Assembly (NCBI GenBank): GCA_949752745.1
Contig: OX457025.1
Location: 47,915,601 to 47,979,600 of the forward strand
Length of the DNA: 64,000 bases
Direction of reading: 5' to 3'
Source of the DNA: Protula sp. h YS-2021
Taxonomy: Eukaryota; Annelida; Polychaeta; Sabellida; Serpulidae
Both the position numbers and the translations under genes were made by a program. Of this stretch, positions 21,400 to 36,195 are shown one piece after another. The first letter of the stretch is position 1. Each line of letters starts with the position of its first letter. The notes beneath the pieces were generated by a model, which saw only the letters and a list, made by a program, of their open reading frames with translations, ran no database searches and was not told the DNA's origin.

Positions 21400-23050
21400 C
21401 GGTGTATACATAACTTTTTTAATCCGCAGGCCCCCTGGTGATTCCACGAAAAAATTACTTATAAAATGAGGGACTACTTTACAATGTTCCAACATGTACA
21501 ATGTTCAAACATGTTCTTATCCTCACTAACTGCATGGGTCAGTAAAATGAAGCGGTTTTCCTTAAATTTGGCAGTCATTGTTTAAAAATCATATTGCTTA
21601 AGATAGAAGGGTACTCACTTCTGAAATTCTTTACCGATCGAATGAAATCTTCAGCTATATACGTTAAGAAAAACGTTAAGAATTATTTCGTTTCACTTAT
21701 TACAAGCAGCATCGTGTCTTCATGACGTTATTCTTACAGAAATGAAAAGAATTGCTTTATACATAACTATTGAATAATTACTGTTTTTTATTTCTTGCTT
21801 GTTTCTGTTTCTGACATTCTTTGAAAGTGTATACTGTATAATATGTATTTTTTCTTTTACAGTTTTTAATTAAAATGGCTGATTGAATTGACATTCCTTA
21901 CATTCGTAATTCTTTTGAAACATGTATAACAAACTAATTTCTTTTCATTAGACTTAAAAAAGTGTTGATATGGTACAAAAATGGTTTATGTTGACAAATT
22001 CACTATATATTATCAGCACATCAGCACAATCAGCAAATTAATTATACATAAACTATGTGCTTTATATATGAAAACTTAGTAGTAAAAAATATTAGATCTC
22101 ATCTTATATATGTTCTAAGACATGTCTTTCTGCTAGCTAGGTTAACTATTCAAGCATTTGGGAACTGTATAGCAGTATCTGTTCTTTTCAATAGAGAGTT
22201 TTACAGCAAATATCTCATAAAAAAAACAAAACATTTTCTGCCATTGATGCAGTTATGTTGCGAATAGGTTGGAGACTAATAAAACCAACAAAACGGTTAA
22301 TTTTAATTATCAAGATAGACTTCATTTTTACATTAGTTTACCATTATCATCTTCATCTTGCCAATAATAACCATCACAGTTGCAGTAATATTAAGTATAA
22401 TCTCTAACTTTAATATTCATTAATACTGTGGCAAGAATTCCGCTAGAGCAGCATCTAATGGGTGTCTTCAGTCGGAATATGTCTTAGCATCAGGCAAATC
22501 ACATATGTATGCAGCTACAATTACATAACATTATCAACTTCATTATGATGTGCTCAACTAGTAAACTTTCCATCAGTGACAGAAACACTCCTATCTTTGA
22601 ACGATAACAATTTTGCTGTTAAATGGTAAACTGTTAAAAACGAAATGTAATGTTTGATATTGTGTGTAAATGTTATATGTTGCATTTTAACAATGAAATA
22701 TCTAAGAAATGGCATGTTTTTCTGTGAAGAAACATAAATACTGCATTATTTTATTGATGTTCTTCACAATCACAACCATTCCTATTCCTACTTATCTGTT
22801 GATTTATTTTAGATCTATTTGAACAAATACTTTGGAATTACAAAAGACAACAAACATTCAACAATCAAATTTTGCAAATCTGATAGTATTTAGTCTGATT
22901 GATCGATTGCCAGTTCGCGGTAAAATAAGTTACAAGACTACTTCTTCCCATAGAATTATTTGGCAACCTATTTTTCACATATGACGTCATTATGATATTA
23001 TTTGATCCTTTTTTATTTCAGCACTGATTTTAACTTTATTTGATACAGAA
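21400..23050. other. AT-rich intergenic region, no feature seen
   Basis: It starts just upstream of the MIS18-like first exon, so its left part should hold that promoter; no TATA or other element can be named with confidence. The rest is single-copy-looking AT-rich DNA without exons or repeats I recognise. Confidence 0.35.
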
Positions 23051-23054
23051 AATT

Positions 23055-25424
23055 TTAAGTTGCGGGTTGTGATGGCTTGAGTCCGGATTTTTATAAAACC
23101 TTTTGGCCGCAATTAGGGGGCTTGTTAATACAGACATTTAACTATGCTGCTGAACAAGGTGAGCTTTCGCAGTTAAAGAGGCGAAGTATTATAACCCTTC
23201 TGCAAAAACGTGGTAAAAACCCAGAGCTTATTAAAAACTGGAGGTGTTTCCCTCACAAATGTTGACTACAAAATTCTCACTAAGACCTTAGCAATAAGAA
23301 CAGAAAATATTTTGCCAAAACTGATCCACGAGAATCAAAGTGGTTTCGTTAAGGGACGCTACATAGGAGAAAATATTAGGCTAATCCTAGATGTCATTAA
23401 TAAAGTAAGCAAGAAACAATAGACAGGTCTACTATTGCTCTTGGATTTCGAAAAAGCAGTTGATAGTATCAAGTGGACATTCATGCATAAAGTATTGGAA
23501 TATTTTAATTTTGATGTTTCATTTCGGAGATGGGTAGCTACATGTTATAATAATATCTCTAGCACTGTTATAAACAATGGTTATTCGTGTGGCTGGTTCG
23601 AAGTACAACGTGGTGTTAGACAAGGGTGTCCATTGTCGACAACGCTGTTTATTTTATGCGTTAAGCCTCTGGCCCAATCAGTTAGAAATGAAGAGAACAT
23701 CACAGGCCTAAAAGTCGCTAATTCAGAGTATAAGATCTCTCTTTTTGCAGATGACGCAACGTGTTTATTGAAAGACGTGTGCACTCTCGGTTATGTGTTA
23801 GAACTTACGGAGCGTTTCTCGAGATATTCCGGTTTAAAAGTTAACATAGAAATCTCTGCTGGTGCATATAGATCCATGGCGAACAAAACCTGAACCTGTT
23901 TTAATTTAAGGGTTGCTTCGGATAGCTTCAATATGCTGGGTATCGAAGTAGGTCATGCAACGGAAAAATGTAACAAAGTAAACATTTTGGATAAGATAAC
24001 AAAACTTGCAACACGTTTGAATTTATGGAGTCAGAGGGGTCTTACGCTGCTGGGGAAAGTTAACATATCTAAAACTATGGGAATGTCAAATTTAATATAC
24101 AGCTTGAGTAACGTCTCTTGTGCACACGCAGATCTGGCCCGGGCCCAGTCGTTCATAAATACTTTCATTTGGTCCAATATACCAAGTAAGATCAAGCAAT
24201 AAATCCTTGATCGGGGACTTTGATACAGTTGGTATTCGATCACCAGATTTAATTGTTATGCAAAAATCGTTAAGGTTGGCTTGGTTATCCATACTGTGGG
24301 TTAAAAACCTCAGCAATGCCATAACACATGGTGAATTTTACGAATACGGGGATTGCCCCTTATTTTGCACTTGAATTTCGACGCTGGAAGTTTTCAAATA
24401 TCTTCCTTTTATAAAGAGATGTTACTCTATTTTAGTGAATTGCACAACCAAGACCTATACAGCGGGGTATTATGGAACAATAAGGAAGTAACAATTGACC
24501 GCATGTCACTCTACTGGAAGCACTGGCACGAAAAAGGCATACTGTATATTAAGGACCTATTAAGTAAAGATAAAAAAGTGCTTTCGTTGACAGAGCTCCA
24601 AGCTAGATATGACTTGCGTGTCAATTTTTTTTACTGTATAATGGTCTAAAAATATCCATCGGCAAATGGTTAAAACACAGAGAGAACAATAGATATATTA
24701 CAGATAATTATAAAGTGGATTGCTCTGACTCAATCTTTAAGATACGTGATTCCTTAATCAACATAAAGAAAGCTAAGTGTAAAGATTACTACAAGGTCTT
24801 GATAAATAAAATTGTAGAGCCTCCGGTAAGTATTGTGTTTTGGGTGAAGGCAGGTATGCTAGAAGATTCTACACTCCGGATACGATAATACACTTCTTTT
24901 GGGACTGTCAAAAAGCCAGAGAAATTATAAGAAGATGCTTAAGCATATTGAAGCTAAATTCTTTTAATTTTGAGAAATGGGGCTTTTTACTTGGAAAAGA
25001 TAATATTACAGAGGATAACCTCTCTATGTTAATAAATACTATATATATCAATTTAGAGTCAATGAGGAAAATTTTCACGAGAACGTGTTTATTAGAAACG
25101 CAAAATTACGATATTACGCAGACATGCAAACATTATCTGAAGATAAACTAAAATGGAATGGACCTATTTTGGCGAAGTGTTTTCAAACTTAGAAGCGGAT
25201 TTGATATATTGATAGATAGTTGTGACTCATTTATGAGTTATGTTGTTTGTTTTTCTCATAATCGTGATTTTTGATAAGCAAAGTTATTGTTAGAAAACGC
25301 CGCGCTTGTGAAAGATGCATATATATATATTGTATTGTAAGTGCTCCTTATAGTTTATTCCCACGCAACGTATACTCGAATATGGCTGTGCACAATAAAA
25401 TTCCCTAAAAACAAAACAAAAAAA
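23055..25424 (+). pseudogene. 5'-truncated L1/Tx1-like LINE, ORF2 remnant
   Basis: Reading frames in order give CDGLSPDFYKTFWPQLG, KNWR, VSLTNVDYKIL, NQSGFVKGRYI, LLLDFEKAVDSIKW, GVRQGCPLS and LFADDATCLL (catalytic FADD at 23741-23758), all reverse transcriptase blocks. These are followed by the LINE C-terminal parts LWSQRGLTLLGKVNISKT and IIHFFWDCQKA. The first block is already inside RT, so endonuclease and N-terminal parts are missing (5' truncation). A frameshift near 23243, a stop at 23421 and later breaks make it dead. The 3' end is A-rich ('aaaacaaaacaaaaaaa', about 25405-25424). The 50.3-53 kb and 60.6-63.5 kb copies are close relatives. No target duplication was found. Confidence 0.9.
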
Positions 25425-25589
25425 GATGAATGCCCTAGCAGTTTCTTAATACCACCCCTGTCCACGCACTTGTAACACATATTACCATAAAGTTCATGGC
25501 ATTAAATCGCCACGTGTCCAACATCTTGTACTAATGAAAGAATACGAGCAGGGGGATAGGGATTACTACATTTAGATAATTTCTCCTTT

Positions 25590-25960
25590 ATAAGCACAAA
25601 AGATGATGCGTATTAAAAGAATGCTAGAGAATGGAAATTCATTAAGCTTTGCTTTCTTGCTTGCCATCTTCCCAATATGGACTTTGAAGACATACTTTCT
25701 CTAGCAATGGACCCCAAAAGGCCTTACATGGGAATACCGAGATTTTATAAAGGAATGTTTTATCATTAGTTCTCTATAAAATGCGAACCGAAAACATATT
25801 GTGATATACTGAAACAGCATATTTCATATAACAGATATCTTCTACAGTGAATTATACCAAAAGAAAATTAAATTCATTGGCACTAGACTTAATAAAGATA
25901 GAAACTTCTAATGGAGATAAAAAGTACGTTTAATCTAAACTTAACCATATTAAAACTTAC
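25590..25960 (+). pseudogene. Possible LINE ORF2 linker remnant
   Basis: Short frames such as LACHLPNMDFEDIL, GIPRFYKGMF and CEPKTYCDILKQHISYNRYL have the look of the region after RT in L1/Tx1-type ORF2, but stops interrupt every frame. The assignment is weak. Confidence 0.3.
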
Positions 25961-26065
25961 TAGTTTAATAACTGCATTCGCTAAAGTCTGGAAGCAAGTA
26001 ATTCACTAAAATTTTTTGAAAATATGAAAGTGTAGAGACAACACTATCACTCTAATAATGACATT

Positions 26066-28640
<2,575 letters not shown>

Positions 28641-28649
28641 AAAAATATA

Positions 28650-29170
28650 TATCGCAGCTTTATACGAGAACCATACGTGATTCCGCTGTGTGTGGAACGA
28701 TTGCAAACTGACGGCATATAGTTAAACATGGAAGACTATAATCAGATATTCATTAAAATCAAGCATCTTACTAGAGCGGTTAGGGATAGTATGCTCAGCT
28801 TTAAAATAATTTATGCATCTAAACATATTTCCTCAAAATTTGACAGATCAGTTAATCCGATGTGCAACAACTGTAAAATAAAAAATAATATCACTTATAA
28901 TCATACGTTGCGCAAATGTAAAATTATATTGAACTGTATTGGAAAATTGTATAAAAAATAGTTTTAATTTAAAAAAAAAATTGCCTCTGACACAAGAAAA
29001 AAGATGCTTGGATTGGAAAAGTGCGATTATGTTGAAAAAGAGCTTCAGTTCGCTATTGGGTATATTTTGTTAGAGGCACGTTTATTCATACAAATTCAAA
29101 CTTCAAATTGAAAACAATAATAAGAAAAATCGAAAAAAGGAGTGACTGCTACTTTAAATAAAATTGACTC
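28650..29170 (+). pseudogene. L1/Tx1-like LINE, ORF2 C-terminal tail
   Basis: The frame to 28961 contains MCNNCKIKNNITYNHTLRKC, a CX2C-X9-H-X4-C cluster at the place where such LINEs carry a C-terminal knuckle. A second frame from about 29000 reads LGLEKCDYVEKELQFAIGYI, like the end of ORF2. A poly-A stretch near 28970 and frameshifts break it. It lies tail-away from the CR1-like LINE, so two independent insertions meet here. Confidence 0.6.
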
Positions 29171-29955
29171 AACAACAACAAATGTCATTGCGGTAATTAT
29201 CAGTAACTTTATTTTGTTTGAGTTTTGTTAAATGTAATCAGTACGCAAACAACAATATACTCACAATACTATTTAGGAAGTGAGATTTAGTGCTTTGCGG
29301 TTGAGTAGCATGGAATATAACACGCACACGTCCGCAGCTGCTGGCTGCTACACTCGTGTTTTGAACAATTTAATAGTTCATATAACAAAATGAACAAGTT
29401 TTAGTCATTGTCTACTTCGCATAATGGAAAAATTAGCTGTTTTGTTAACCCGATTTTTGCTAATTTGTGCCTAACATGGCAGTTTCCTTTTTTTATAATT
29501 GAGATTGAAAGTCCTCAAGAGTTAATGTGTAAAAGTTTCTGTACTGTAAAAGTTTCTCAGCAAGATTCATGGGAAGGAGAGGTGGGGCACACCGGGGAAT
29601 GGGGGAGGGGAGGACGGAGACCGTGGCGAAAAAGTGTAAAATTTAGCTTTTAAAAGTGGCACAGAAAGGACTTTTTGTGGTGACTGCTTTCACAAGTCAC
29701 CACTGTTTACGTCTGAAAATTTTGACTGCTGTCCCCAGTTTTCATAAAATGGCAATAAATTTTGTGTATATATGGGTCACGTTTATGTGTGTATATGGGG
29801 GGGCAAGATGTTATTTTGCAAAAAAGTGTCTTCTCATATAAATTCTTGAAATACGACACATTTTGTATTTTCAAATGTATCTGGCATACTGGCATTACTT
29901 TCAGCAAAGGTCCATATTTTTAAGCTTTCAATGTAGTGATTTTACGCTTCAAAAA
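29171..29955. other. No gene recognised; one hairpin
   Basis: A perfect 8 bp stem at 29674-29700 (gtggtgac ... gtcaccac). Nothing else supportable. Confidence 0.3.
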
Positions 29956-29957
29956 AA

Positions 29958-30196
29958 ATTCGCTCTGGTTGATATTTACTTCTTATAGAAGTATATTTAA
30001 CTGCATATACAATTAATGTATTTATTTGCAAGTAAGTAAGAAAGCAAGTATCCTGGTACAGTTCTAGCAGTCAGCGAAATCGCTCTAGTTGATACTTATT
30101 TCTTATAGAAATAATCTTAGCAGCATAGACAATTAATATATTTATTTGTAAGTAAAGAAGAAAGCAAGTGTCCCGGTACAGCTCTACCAGCTGCGA
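29958..30196. repeat. ~118 bp direct tandem duplication
   Basis: 'tcgctct.gttgata.tta.ttcttatagaa ... gtaagaaagcaagt.tcc.ggtacag.tcta.cag' occurs twice in tandem with several differences. Confidence 0.8.
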
Positions 30197-30199
30197 AGT

Positions 30200-30800
30200 T
30201 AGAGTAACATGGTATAAGAGGCGATTTTTCTCATAAGCTCGCTGTTCGCAAATTTATGATGAACATATCTTTTAAACTTGACGCTATTCTGTGTGTCTCC
30301 AAAATACTTTGATACAAAAATACTATTTGTAAAAATTGTATACCTTTTGGAAATTAAATGATTTCTTTTCCTCATCAAAGCAGTTAGTTATCAAAGTATA
30401 TATGTATATATACTGGGGAACAATTACAGTTAGAGTAAACTGGTCAACGTGAATTAAAGATGTGAACAGTTATCTGTTTATTGGTTTATTTGAGATGAAT
30501 GTTCAAGGCTTCTGTATACAAAAAGAAAAAATTCGATTAGCAGCCCCATCTCTCCTGACCAAAACACCAAACGCCTAAAAGTGGAAAAATTAATGGAAGG
30601 CAAATATACGCACACCCCTCAATTTCTCCTTCAACAATATTTAAAAAATTCTGATTCCCATTTTTGGTCCAACGTTCAATTTAATTTCGATTAATAAAAT
30701 AATTCGGTTAATTTATCTGATGAACAACAGTAGACAGTTATAATTTAACCCACTTGGATCTTGACAAGCCTTAACGGATTAGACAGTTCACAAACAGAAG
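30200..30800. other. AT-rich, no feature seen
   Basis: No coding, repeat or RNA signal identified. Confidence 0.25.
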
Positions 30801-30965
30801 CAGTTATAGTTGTCGCGACCATGACCATGACGAAAGTCAGTGGCGTAGTGAGACTGCCATCAGAGAAGTATTAACTGATGATTGATGATTGTCACATATT
30901 CGTTAATCTAAGCTCTTGTGGCTCTAGCAATTGCAACAAAAATATGACATAGTTAGGAAGTTTTG
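30800..30965 (+). repeat. Unknown element tail R3, copy A
   Basis: 'gacgaaagtcagtgg ... catcagagaagtatt ... cgttaatctaagctcttgtggct ... tatgacatagttagga' matches copy C (32560-32715) and, inverted, copy B (31145-31345). Confidence 0.55.
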
Positions 30966-31144
30966 TTCACCCTCGGGCTGAAATGTTACGCCCGGCTTCG
31001 CCTCGTATAATAGTAAATCGATGGACATAAATGCAAATATTTATAACGACAATTTGAAAAATCCCATATTTTGAGATATTTATTGAAAGGTTCAACGGGC
31101 AAAACCTTAAATTCTTGGGCAAAGCCGACATTATGCAACTGCGG

Positions 31145-31345
31145 TATAGTTAGGAGAGTGAACAAAAGTGCATGTAATCCTCCTAATTATATCATAATTG
31201 TTTGTTGCATTTGTTAAAGCGACAAGAGCTTAAACTAACAAATTTTTTGCCATGTTGTCTATCATCTGGTACTTCGCTGATGCGACGCGCGCCACGTCAT
31301 GGGCTTTCATCATGTCCTTGAATAGTACGAACGTATAAAACACTG
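31145..31345 (-). repeat. Unknown element tail R3, copy B (inverted)
   Basis: On the minus strand it reads '…cgtggcgcgcgtcgcatcagcgaagta ... atagacaacatgg ... ttagtttaagctcttg', colinear with copy C. Confidence 0.55.
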
Positions 31346-31613
31346 TCTGTGCCGTTCATGCGTTCTAAACAATGCTTAGTGCTTGTAAACCGATCGTTTT
31401 TATATTTTAATTTCTTGTTTAATTGGGAAATTCAAAGCGAAGTTAAAAAAGAGCTTTTGAATTCTTAAGTATTCGCACACATTCTAAAGATGCCGGATGT
31501 TGAACGAAACGACACATTATTAAGGTAAAAGGAACGTTTATGGATATATTGAGCAATATCTCATATTTTCTCAATCGTTTGCAATAAAAAAATGGACGCC
31601 GGACCATATAGCA

Positions 31614-31785
31614 TTTAGTTTTGTTAACTACATCACAGTCAAATTTGCTAAACACTTCTTGTCCAGTCAGAAAGGAGCTTTTTACTTACAAATCTAAAAT
31701 TAGTTTTGTTAACTATGTTACAGTCAGATTTGTTAGATGCCTCTCGATCAATAAAAAAGGAGCTTTTTATTTACAAATGCAACAA
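31614..31785. repeat. ~84 bp tandem duplication
   Basis: 'ttagttttgttaacta..t.acagtca.atttg.ta ... aaaggagctttttacttacaaat' occurs at 31616 and 31700. Confidence 0.75.
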
Positions 31786-31799
31786 AGAGTCTTAATGGC

Positions 31800-32400
31800 C
31801 GCTTGAACAATATGGGACTTAGGTGTGACAAATTTATTGGCAATTACACATAAAAACTGTGATAACGGTAATTATGAATGAAACTAACCAAGACTTTCAC
31901 AGATATTAAAGCTTAGCCATAATACGGTTATAACAGTTTAATGCAGGCTGAGCACGACAATCATAACATATTCCTTTTTCACACTTTATGCAAGCATACA
32001 TCTTCCAATCACACACTTTTCTGTGTCATAAATCTGTGGATTTCGACTTATGCAACATGTTTGTTTGTTTGTTAGTTTGTTTGTTTTTTCGTTTTTATGA
32101 AGGTTTGCTTATAAGGTGACAAGAGCAACTAAAGCAGAAAAGGCCAAAGTGGTCATATTAAAGTAGCTTCCGCGTGTTGAGCAATCAGGAATAAAACCTT
32201 TATTTTTGTGCAGTTCATTAAGTATGCTACTCCTCCAGTTCACCAATACATTAGCTATGTATTCGATCAAGTCGCATACAGAAGTTAAAAGACATCAGAC
32301 TGACTCTGCAGGGATTTACAAGGTAGGCTTTGCGGACAGGGTTCATCTTTTGCAAAAACTATACTTTCTGACAAATTATTATTAAGGAATTTGTATTCAT
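31800..32400. other. No feature seen
   Basis: AT-rich; short GTTT repeats near 32060. No gene recognised. Confidence 0.25.
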
Positions 32401-32403
32401 AAC

Positions 32404-32646
32404 ATGTTTAAACTGAAAAACTTATATCCAAAAAATTATTGTTTTGACTTCGTGATAGCAAAATCAAAAAAACTGAAAGCGTTTAAAATTGCACAACTAA
32501 CGTCTAAATTACTGCCCCAAAAGACGTCGGATGTTTTCTGGGGAGTATTTTCTAGCGGTGTTCCTAGATACTTAAGGCCGAGGACGAAAACCAGTGATAT
32601 GGCGCGCATCAGCGAAGTACTGGACAACATTGCACAGACTCGTTAA
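32404..32646 (+). CDS. Small ORF of unknown function in R3 copy C
   Basis: This 80-codon ORF, starting MFKLKNLYPKNYC and ending ISEVLDNIAQTR, finishes exactly where the R3 tails match. Copies A and B have decayed versions of the same end, so it is probably part of a mobile element rather than a host gene. At 32515-32543 an imperfect palindrome makes both strands encode PQKTSDVFWG. I do not recognise the family. It could also be a chance ORF. Confidence 0.3.
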   Translation: MFKLKNLYPKNYCFDFVIAKSKKLKAFKIAQLTSKLLPQKTSDVFWGVFSSGVPRYLRPRTKTSDMARISEVLDNIAQTR

Positions 32647-32896
32647 CTTAAACTCCTGTGGCTACAATAAACAAACATATCTGATATAGTTGGGATGGTG
32701 ACATGTATTTTTTTATATTGTTAAGCTCAACTGCATACGTTTACTTACTTAGTTTACTTATTACATTTGACACCGTACCACATCGTCCCAGTGGAAACCT
32801 AACTACCCTTAACTCTCCTCTTCACTTGTCGCCGAAGCTCCAAAGACAGGGACAGAGAACTTACTGAAAGAGAACAGTATTTCTTGCCCCCGCTCC

Positions 32897-33160
32897 CTAA
32901 CCGCCCTTTGTAATATAACCTTTGTGATAGAACCATTCACTATTTTGGAAAATGTCGGGAAAGGGTGTCAGCTTCAGTTTATATATATCGACATTTATAG
33001 GAAGTTTCAAAAGTTCAAAATTGGTTGTACTGATGTCGTGACTAAATAACAACCATTTTGCAACACCCACAAGACGTTGAATGTTTGATGGGTAGGTTAC
33101 TAGTTTCGTAAACACAGACAAGGATTCGGCACTCCGAACATTCTCAGGAAGTGACATGCC
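32897..33160 (-). pseudogene. Possible CR1-like LINE C-terminal remnant
   Basis: The minus frame starts MSLPENVRSAESLSVFTKLV, which resembles the 'NSLPxxIRxxxSLxxFKxxLK' block at the C-terminus of CR1/L2 ORF2. The remainder is not recognisable. It abuts the 3' end of the DIRS-like element. Confidence 0.35.
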
Positions 33161-33489
33161 AGGTGAATTAGCTGCGCATGTGATACATTGTTCACCATGT
33201 CGTAGTTTGCGTTTGGTTTGTAGAAATATCCGTTATTGATGCAATTCGTGGTGTATTGTGCTATCCTTGTATACGCGTTACTCGGTACGAGTCTGTAAGG
33301 TGTTGTAGACCTCGTATAGGGATATCCACTTCAATATACACCATTCCGTTACCGCATATATAAAATCCGGCCTTTAATCGCATAACAAGGTGACTTCCCA
33401 TAACTACTGTTTGCAGAAATATCCGTTATTGATGCAGTTCGTGATGTATTGTGCTATGGTTTAGAGTTTTTCCCCACTTTATCGCTCAG

Positions 33490-34150
33490 CATCTCTTATA
33501 TTTTTCCTCTGAGCAGTACGCTGTCAGAATAAAGCTTGGGGTATTTGTCATGCACATAATGATAACAAATAAACTTGTAGTCTTCCAGCGTCCAACTCTT
33601 TGGGCTTTATCGGGATCACAGCCACCCTCAATAGCCCTAGTAGCTCCCGTGGGTGAAAACATTTCGCTGAGTACTTGAAAAGATCTAGGCTAGCGAGATA
33701 AATGGCGTCGTGTTGGAAACTGTCGCAGCACAAATGGATGTATAAGGTTTCTTACACGTCAAAAACAGTGCTTTTGTATCCGGTGTACGAAAGATATCAA
33801 TACGCTTAATACAGACTTGAAGCGCTGTGACCGGATCCAGTTTTGGTACAGAGACGGGTGGGATTCGTACTGAGAATCTGCCTCTGTACGTATCATTTTT
33901 TATTCCAAAAAATGTTAGTTGTAGGTCATCGTTATCAAAAAATTTTACATTATCAGTAGAAAATACAGACAGTATTATTTCTCCCGAATTCGTGGTCACT
34001 ACCTTTGGGGCAATATCCGAAGGTCGTAACATAAACGTAAATACCAGCAGCGTTGTAACCTTGAGGCGGAGGCGTTTAATACTTAAACCCTCGTTGTCTG
34101 GCCAACTAAGAAACAAGTTATTAAAAGGCTCTCGTGGTAGAATGTTCACA
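33490..34150 (-). pseudogene. Tyrosine recombinase domain of the DIRS-like element
   Basis: The minus frame from 34149 includes TTLLVFTFMLRPSDIAPK; RPSD (34014-34031) holds the first catalytic arginine of the YR fold. The C-terminal part is in other frames: TGATRAIEGGCDPDKAQ, VGRWKTT (33571-33596) and HYVHDKYPKLY, the last with the likely nucleophilic tyrosine. At least two frameshifts separate these blocks. The enzyme would have joined circular cDNA to the host genome. Confidence 0.8.
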
Positions 34151-34659
34151 GTAGGGCATGGGGCTCTAGTTTGTGTTTTGACAAGTGCGTCAAACAGGTG
34201 GTGAATGTTTGCGTCACATGGATTTGGTAAATCGGTAACGTGGAATTTTTAGCATCATCGCACAAATAACCCGCTATCACTGACTGATCATTGGGATGAA
34301 AGTGTTCACCTCGAATCACACAATAATTCTGCAGCTTGTTTATCTGTCTGTTATACTGATTGAGTGGATGTTGCCAAAGAGTTTTTGACAGAGTTTAGGT
34401 GGATGACTCAGAAGTTCAACCTTGCCTAATTAAAGTATTTTTCCACTCACTCTCCAGGCAGAAAATGTCCACTTTCTGTTTTTGAGAACCTCTGGATGGC
34501 TGCCTTTTCACAGATGCTTTGTGAACTTTGGCAACTTTAATGGTGGTGCTATTGATAGATTGAGCAACGTATGATATCACGTTTGAGCCGGCCAGTTGGG
34601 AGCGATAATGGTTGCCTCTGCATGTTGTTTTATTATGATATTCAGTATCCTGGGGATGA

Positions 34660-35210
34660 GGTTCATGGTCGGATTAAAAAAAATTGTTGTGTTCGGCCCA
34701 GTCGGCTTGAGCTAAAATATCTACGCCTGACGTTAGTGGGTCCCAGAACTGGCTGTTGTACACTATCAGCTGAAAATTCGTAATGTCTGCAAACCGATCG
34801 ATCGTGTGACCTTTGTACTTCCTGTCTAAAAAAGTTGAAAAGCACGTACATGCTGGTGGGTGATAAACAGCCAGTCGGTCTGCTCGGCAATTCAACCTCC
34901 CAGCCAGGTGTTTTGCCTCTAGCTGAATGTTGTACTGAAATGCTAAATTGTAAATAGTCTTTGTTAGATTTGTTAAGTCCGGCACATTGCCTCCTAAATT
35001 GTTGATAAACGCAACCACTGTCACATTGTCTGTCACGATTTGAATGCATTTGTTTTTTAACTTATTCTTGAAAGAATGGAGTGTTAATAACAATGCTAAA
35101 AGTTTATAGACTTTTGTTTCACTGGTCTCGTCCATGGCCTGCTGCCTCATCATCTTCAGAAACACCGCCCAAGCCGATTTCCGATGCGTCAGTGAAAATT
35201 TGCAAGTCAA
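34660..35210 (-). pseudogene. RNase H domain of the DIRS-like element
   Basis: A 178-codon open frame with CIQIVTDNVTVVAFINNLGG (TDN catalytic context) and LEAKHLAGRLNCRADRL followed by DRFADITNFQLIVYNSQFWDP. This is the typical DIRS RNase H plus spacer before the recombinase. The frame is open but is cut off from RT upstream by frameshifts. Confidence 0.85.
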
Positions 35211-35409
35211 TATGGCGTTTTACTATGGATTTACCATTCCATGAGGACAAGGCACACAACCACCACGATAAATCCTCTATACTTGACTTGTTCAGTCTTA
35301 ATACATCCGTCCATGCATCACGTGATAATAACTAACGATACAAATTCCACAGCAGTAATTTTGTTGGCAAAATTTCCTTTGTAAAAGAAATACATTGTCC
35401 ACGAATTTT

Positions 35410-36191
35410 TGCTATTACACGAGCCGAGGCTTCGCCTTTTTCAGTATACGCTTAAAATTGCGTTGTAGTTCGTATATGCGCGATTTTGGAATGGATATCC
35501 AAGGATTTTTATCGGGACCGACTGAGTAAATGACGTATGCAATATATACTATGCTTGTTTTAGGAACAAGTTCGGATTTTGCAAGGTTAATCACAAGTCC
35601 TAATTTGGCGTATGTTTCTAAGAGAAAATCAACTTGATTGACGATAATAGCAGGTTGAGCACATAACAACCCATCGTCTACAAAAGATGAGAAACGTAAA
35701 CCTGATTCTCGTAGATACTGTACCGCTGCTCGCACTGTTTTATTAAAATAATAAGGATTAATGTTACATCCAAATGGCAACACATTAAACACGTAATATT
35801 AAGCAAATCCGAAATATGTTCGAAAGTTCGGATGAACATTTATGTGATGAAACCCGTGTTTTACATCAATACTTATAACCTCGTCATCAGTCAGCACAAA
35901 GTCACACACAACATTGATACCCTCATTTTTAAAGTATAGGACACTTATATGACTGTTAAGTGTCTCAAATCCACTATTAGTCTATAGGATTTATTTTTTT
36001 GGCACACATCCAATTGCGTTGCCGCAAAAAGGTTTATTTTGAACTTTAGAAATAGCTCCTGCTTTTAAACGTTTGTTTACCTCCGAATCAACAAACTTGG
36101 ACTGGTCTGCTGAAAATTGATGATTTAGGTATTCGTACCTTTCTGGTGGTGTTGCGAATGGTCCAACACCGAACTCAATCCACTTTAACAC
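35410..36191 (-). pseudogene. Reverse transcriptase domain of the DIRS-like element
   Basis: Blocks in order are MLKWIEFGVGPFATPP ... VNKRLKAGAISKV, then in other frames ISIDVKHGFHHINVHPNFR and FNVLPFGCNINPYYFNKTV. SSFVDDGLLC follows, with the polymerase FVDD at 35673-35684, then LINLAKSEL-like text. Frameshifts and a stop near 35800 and 35990 disrupt it. Confidence 0.85.
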
Positions 36192-36195
36192 TTCT

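Noticed and set aside
33685..34149. Bacterial or phage integrase
   Set aside because: Its RT and RNase H neighbours and the split repeats place this tyrosine recombinase in a DIRS-type eukaryotic retrotransposon.
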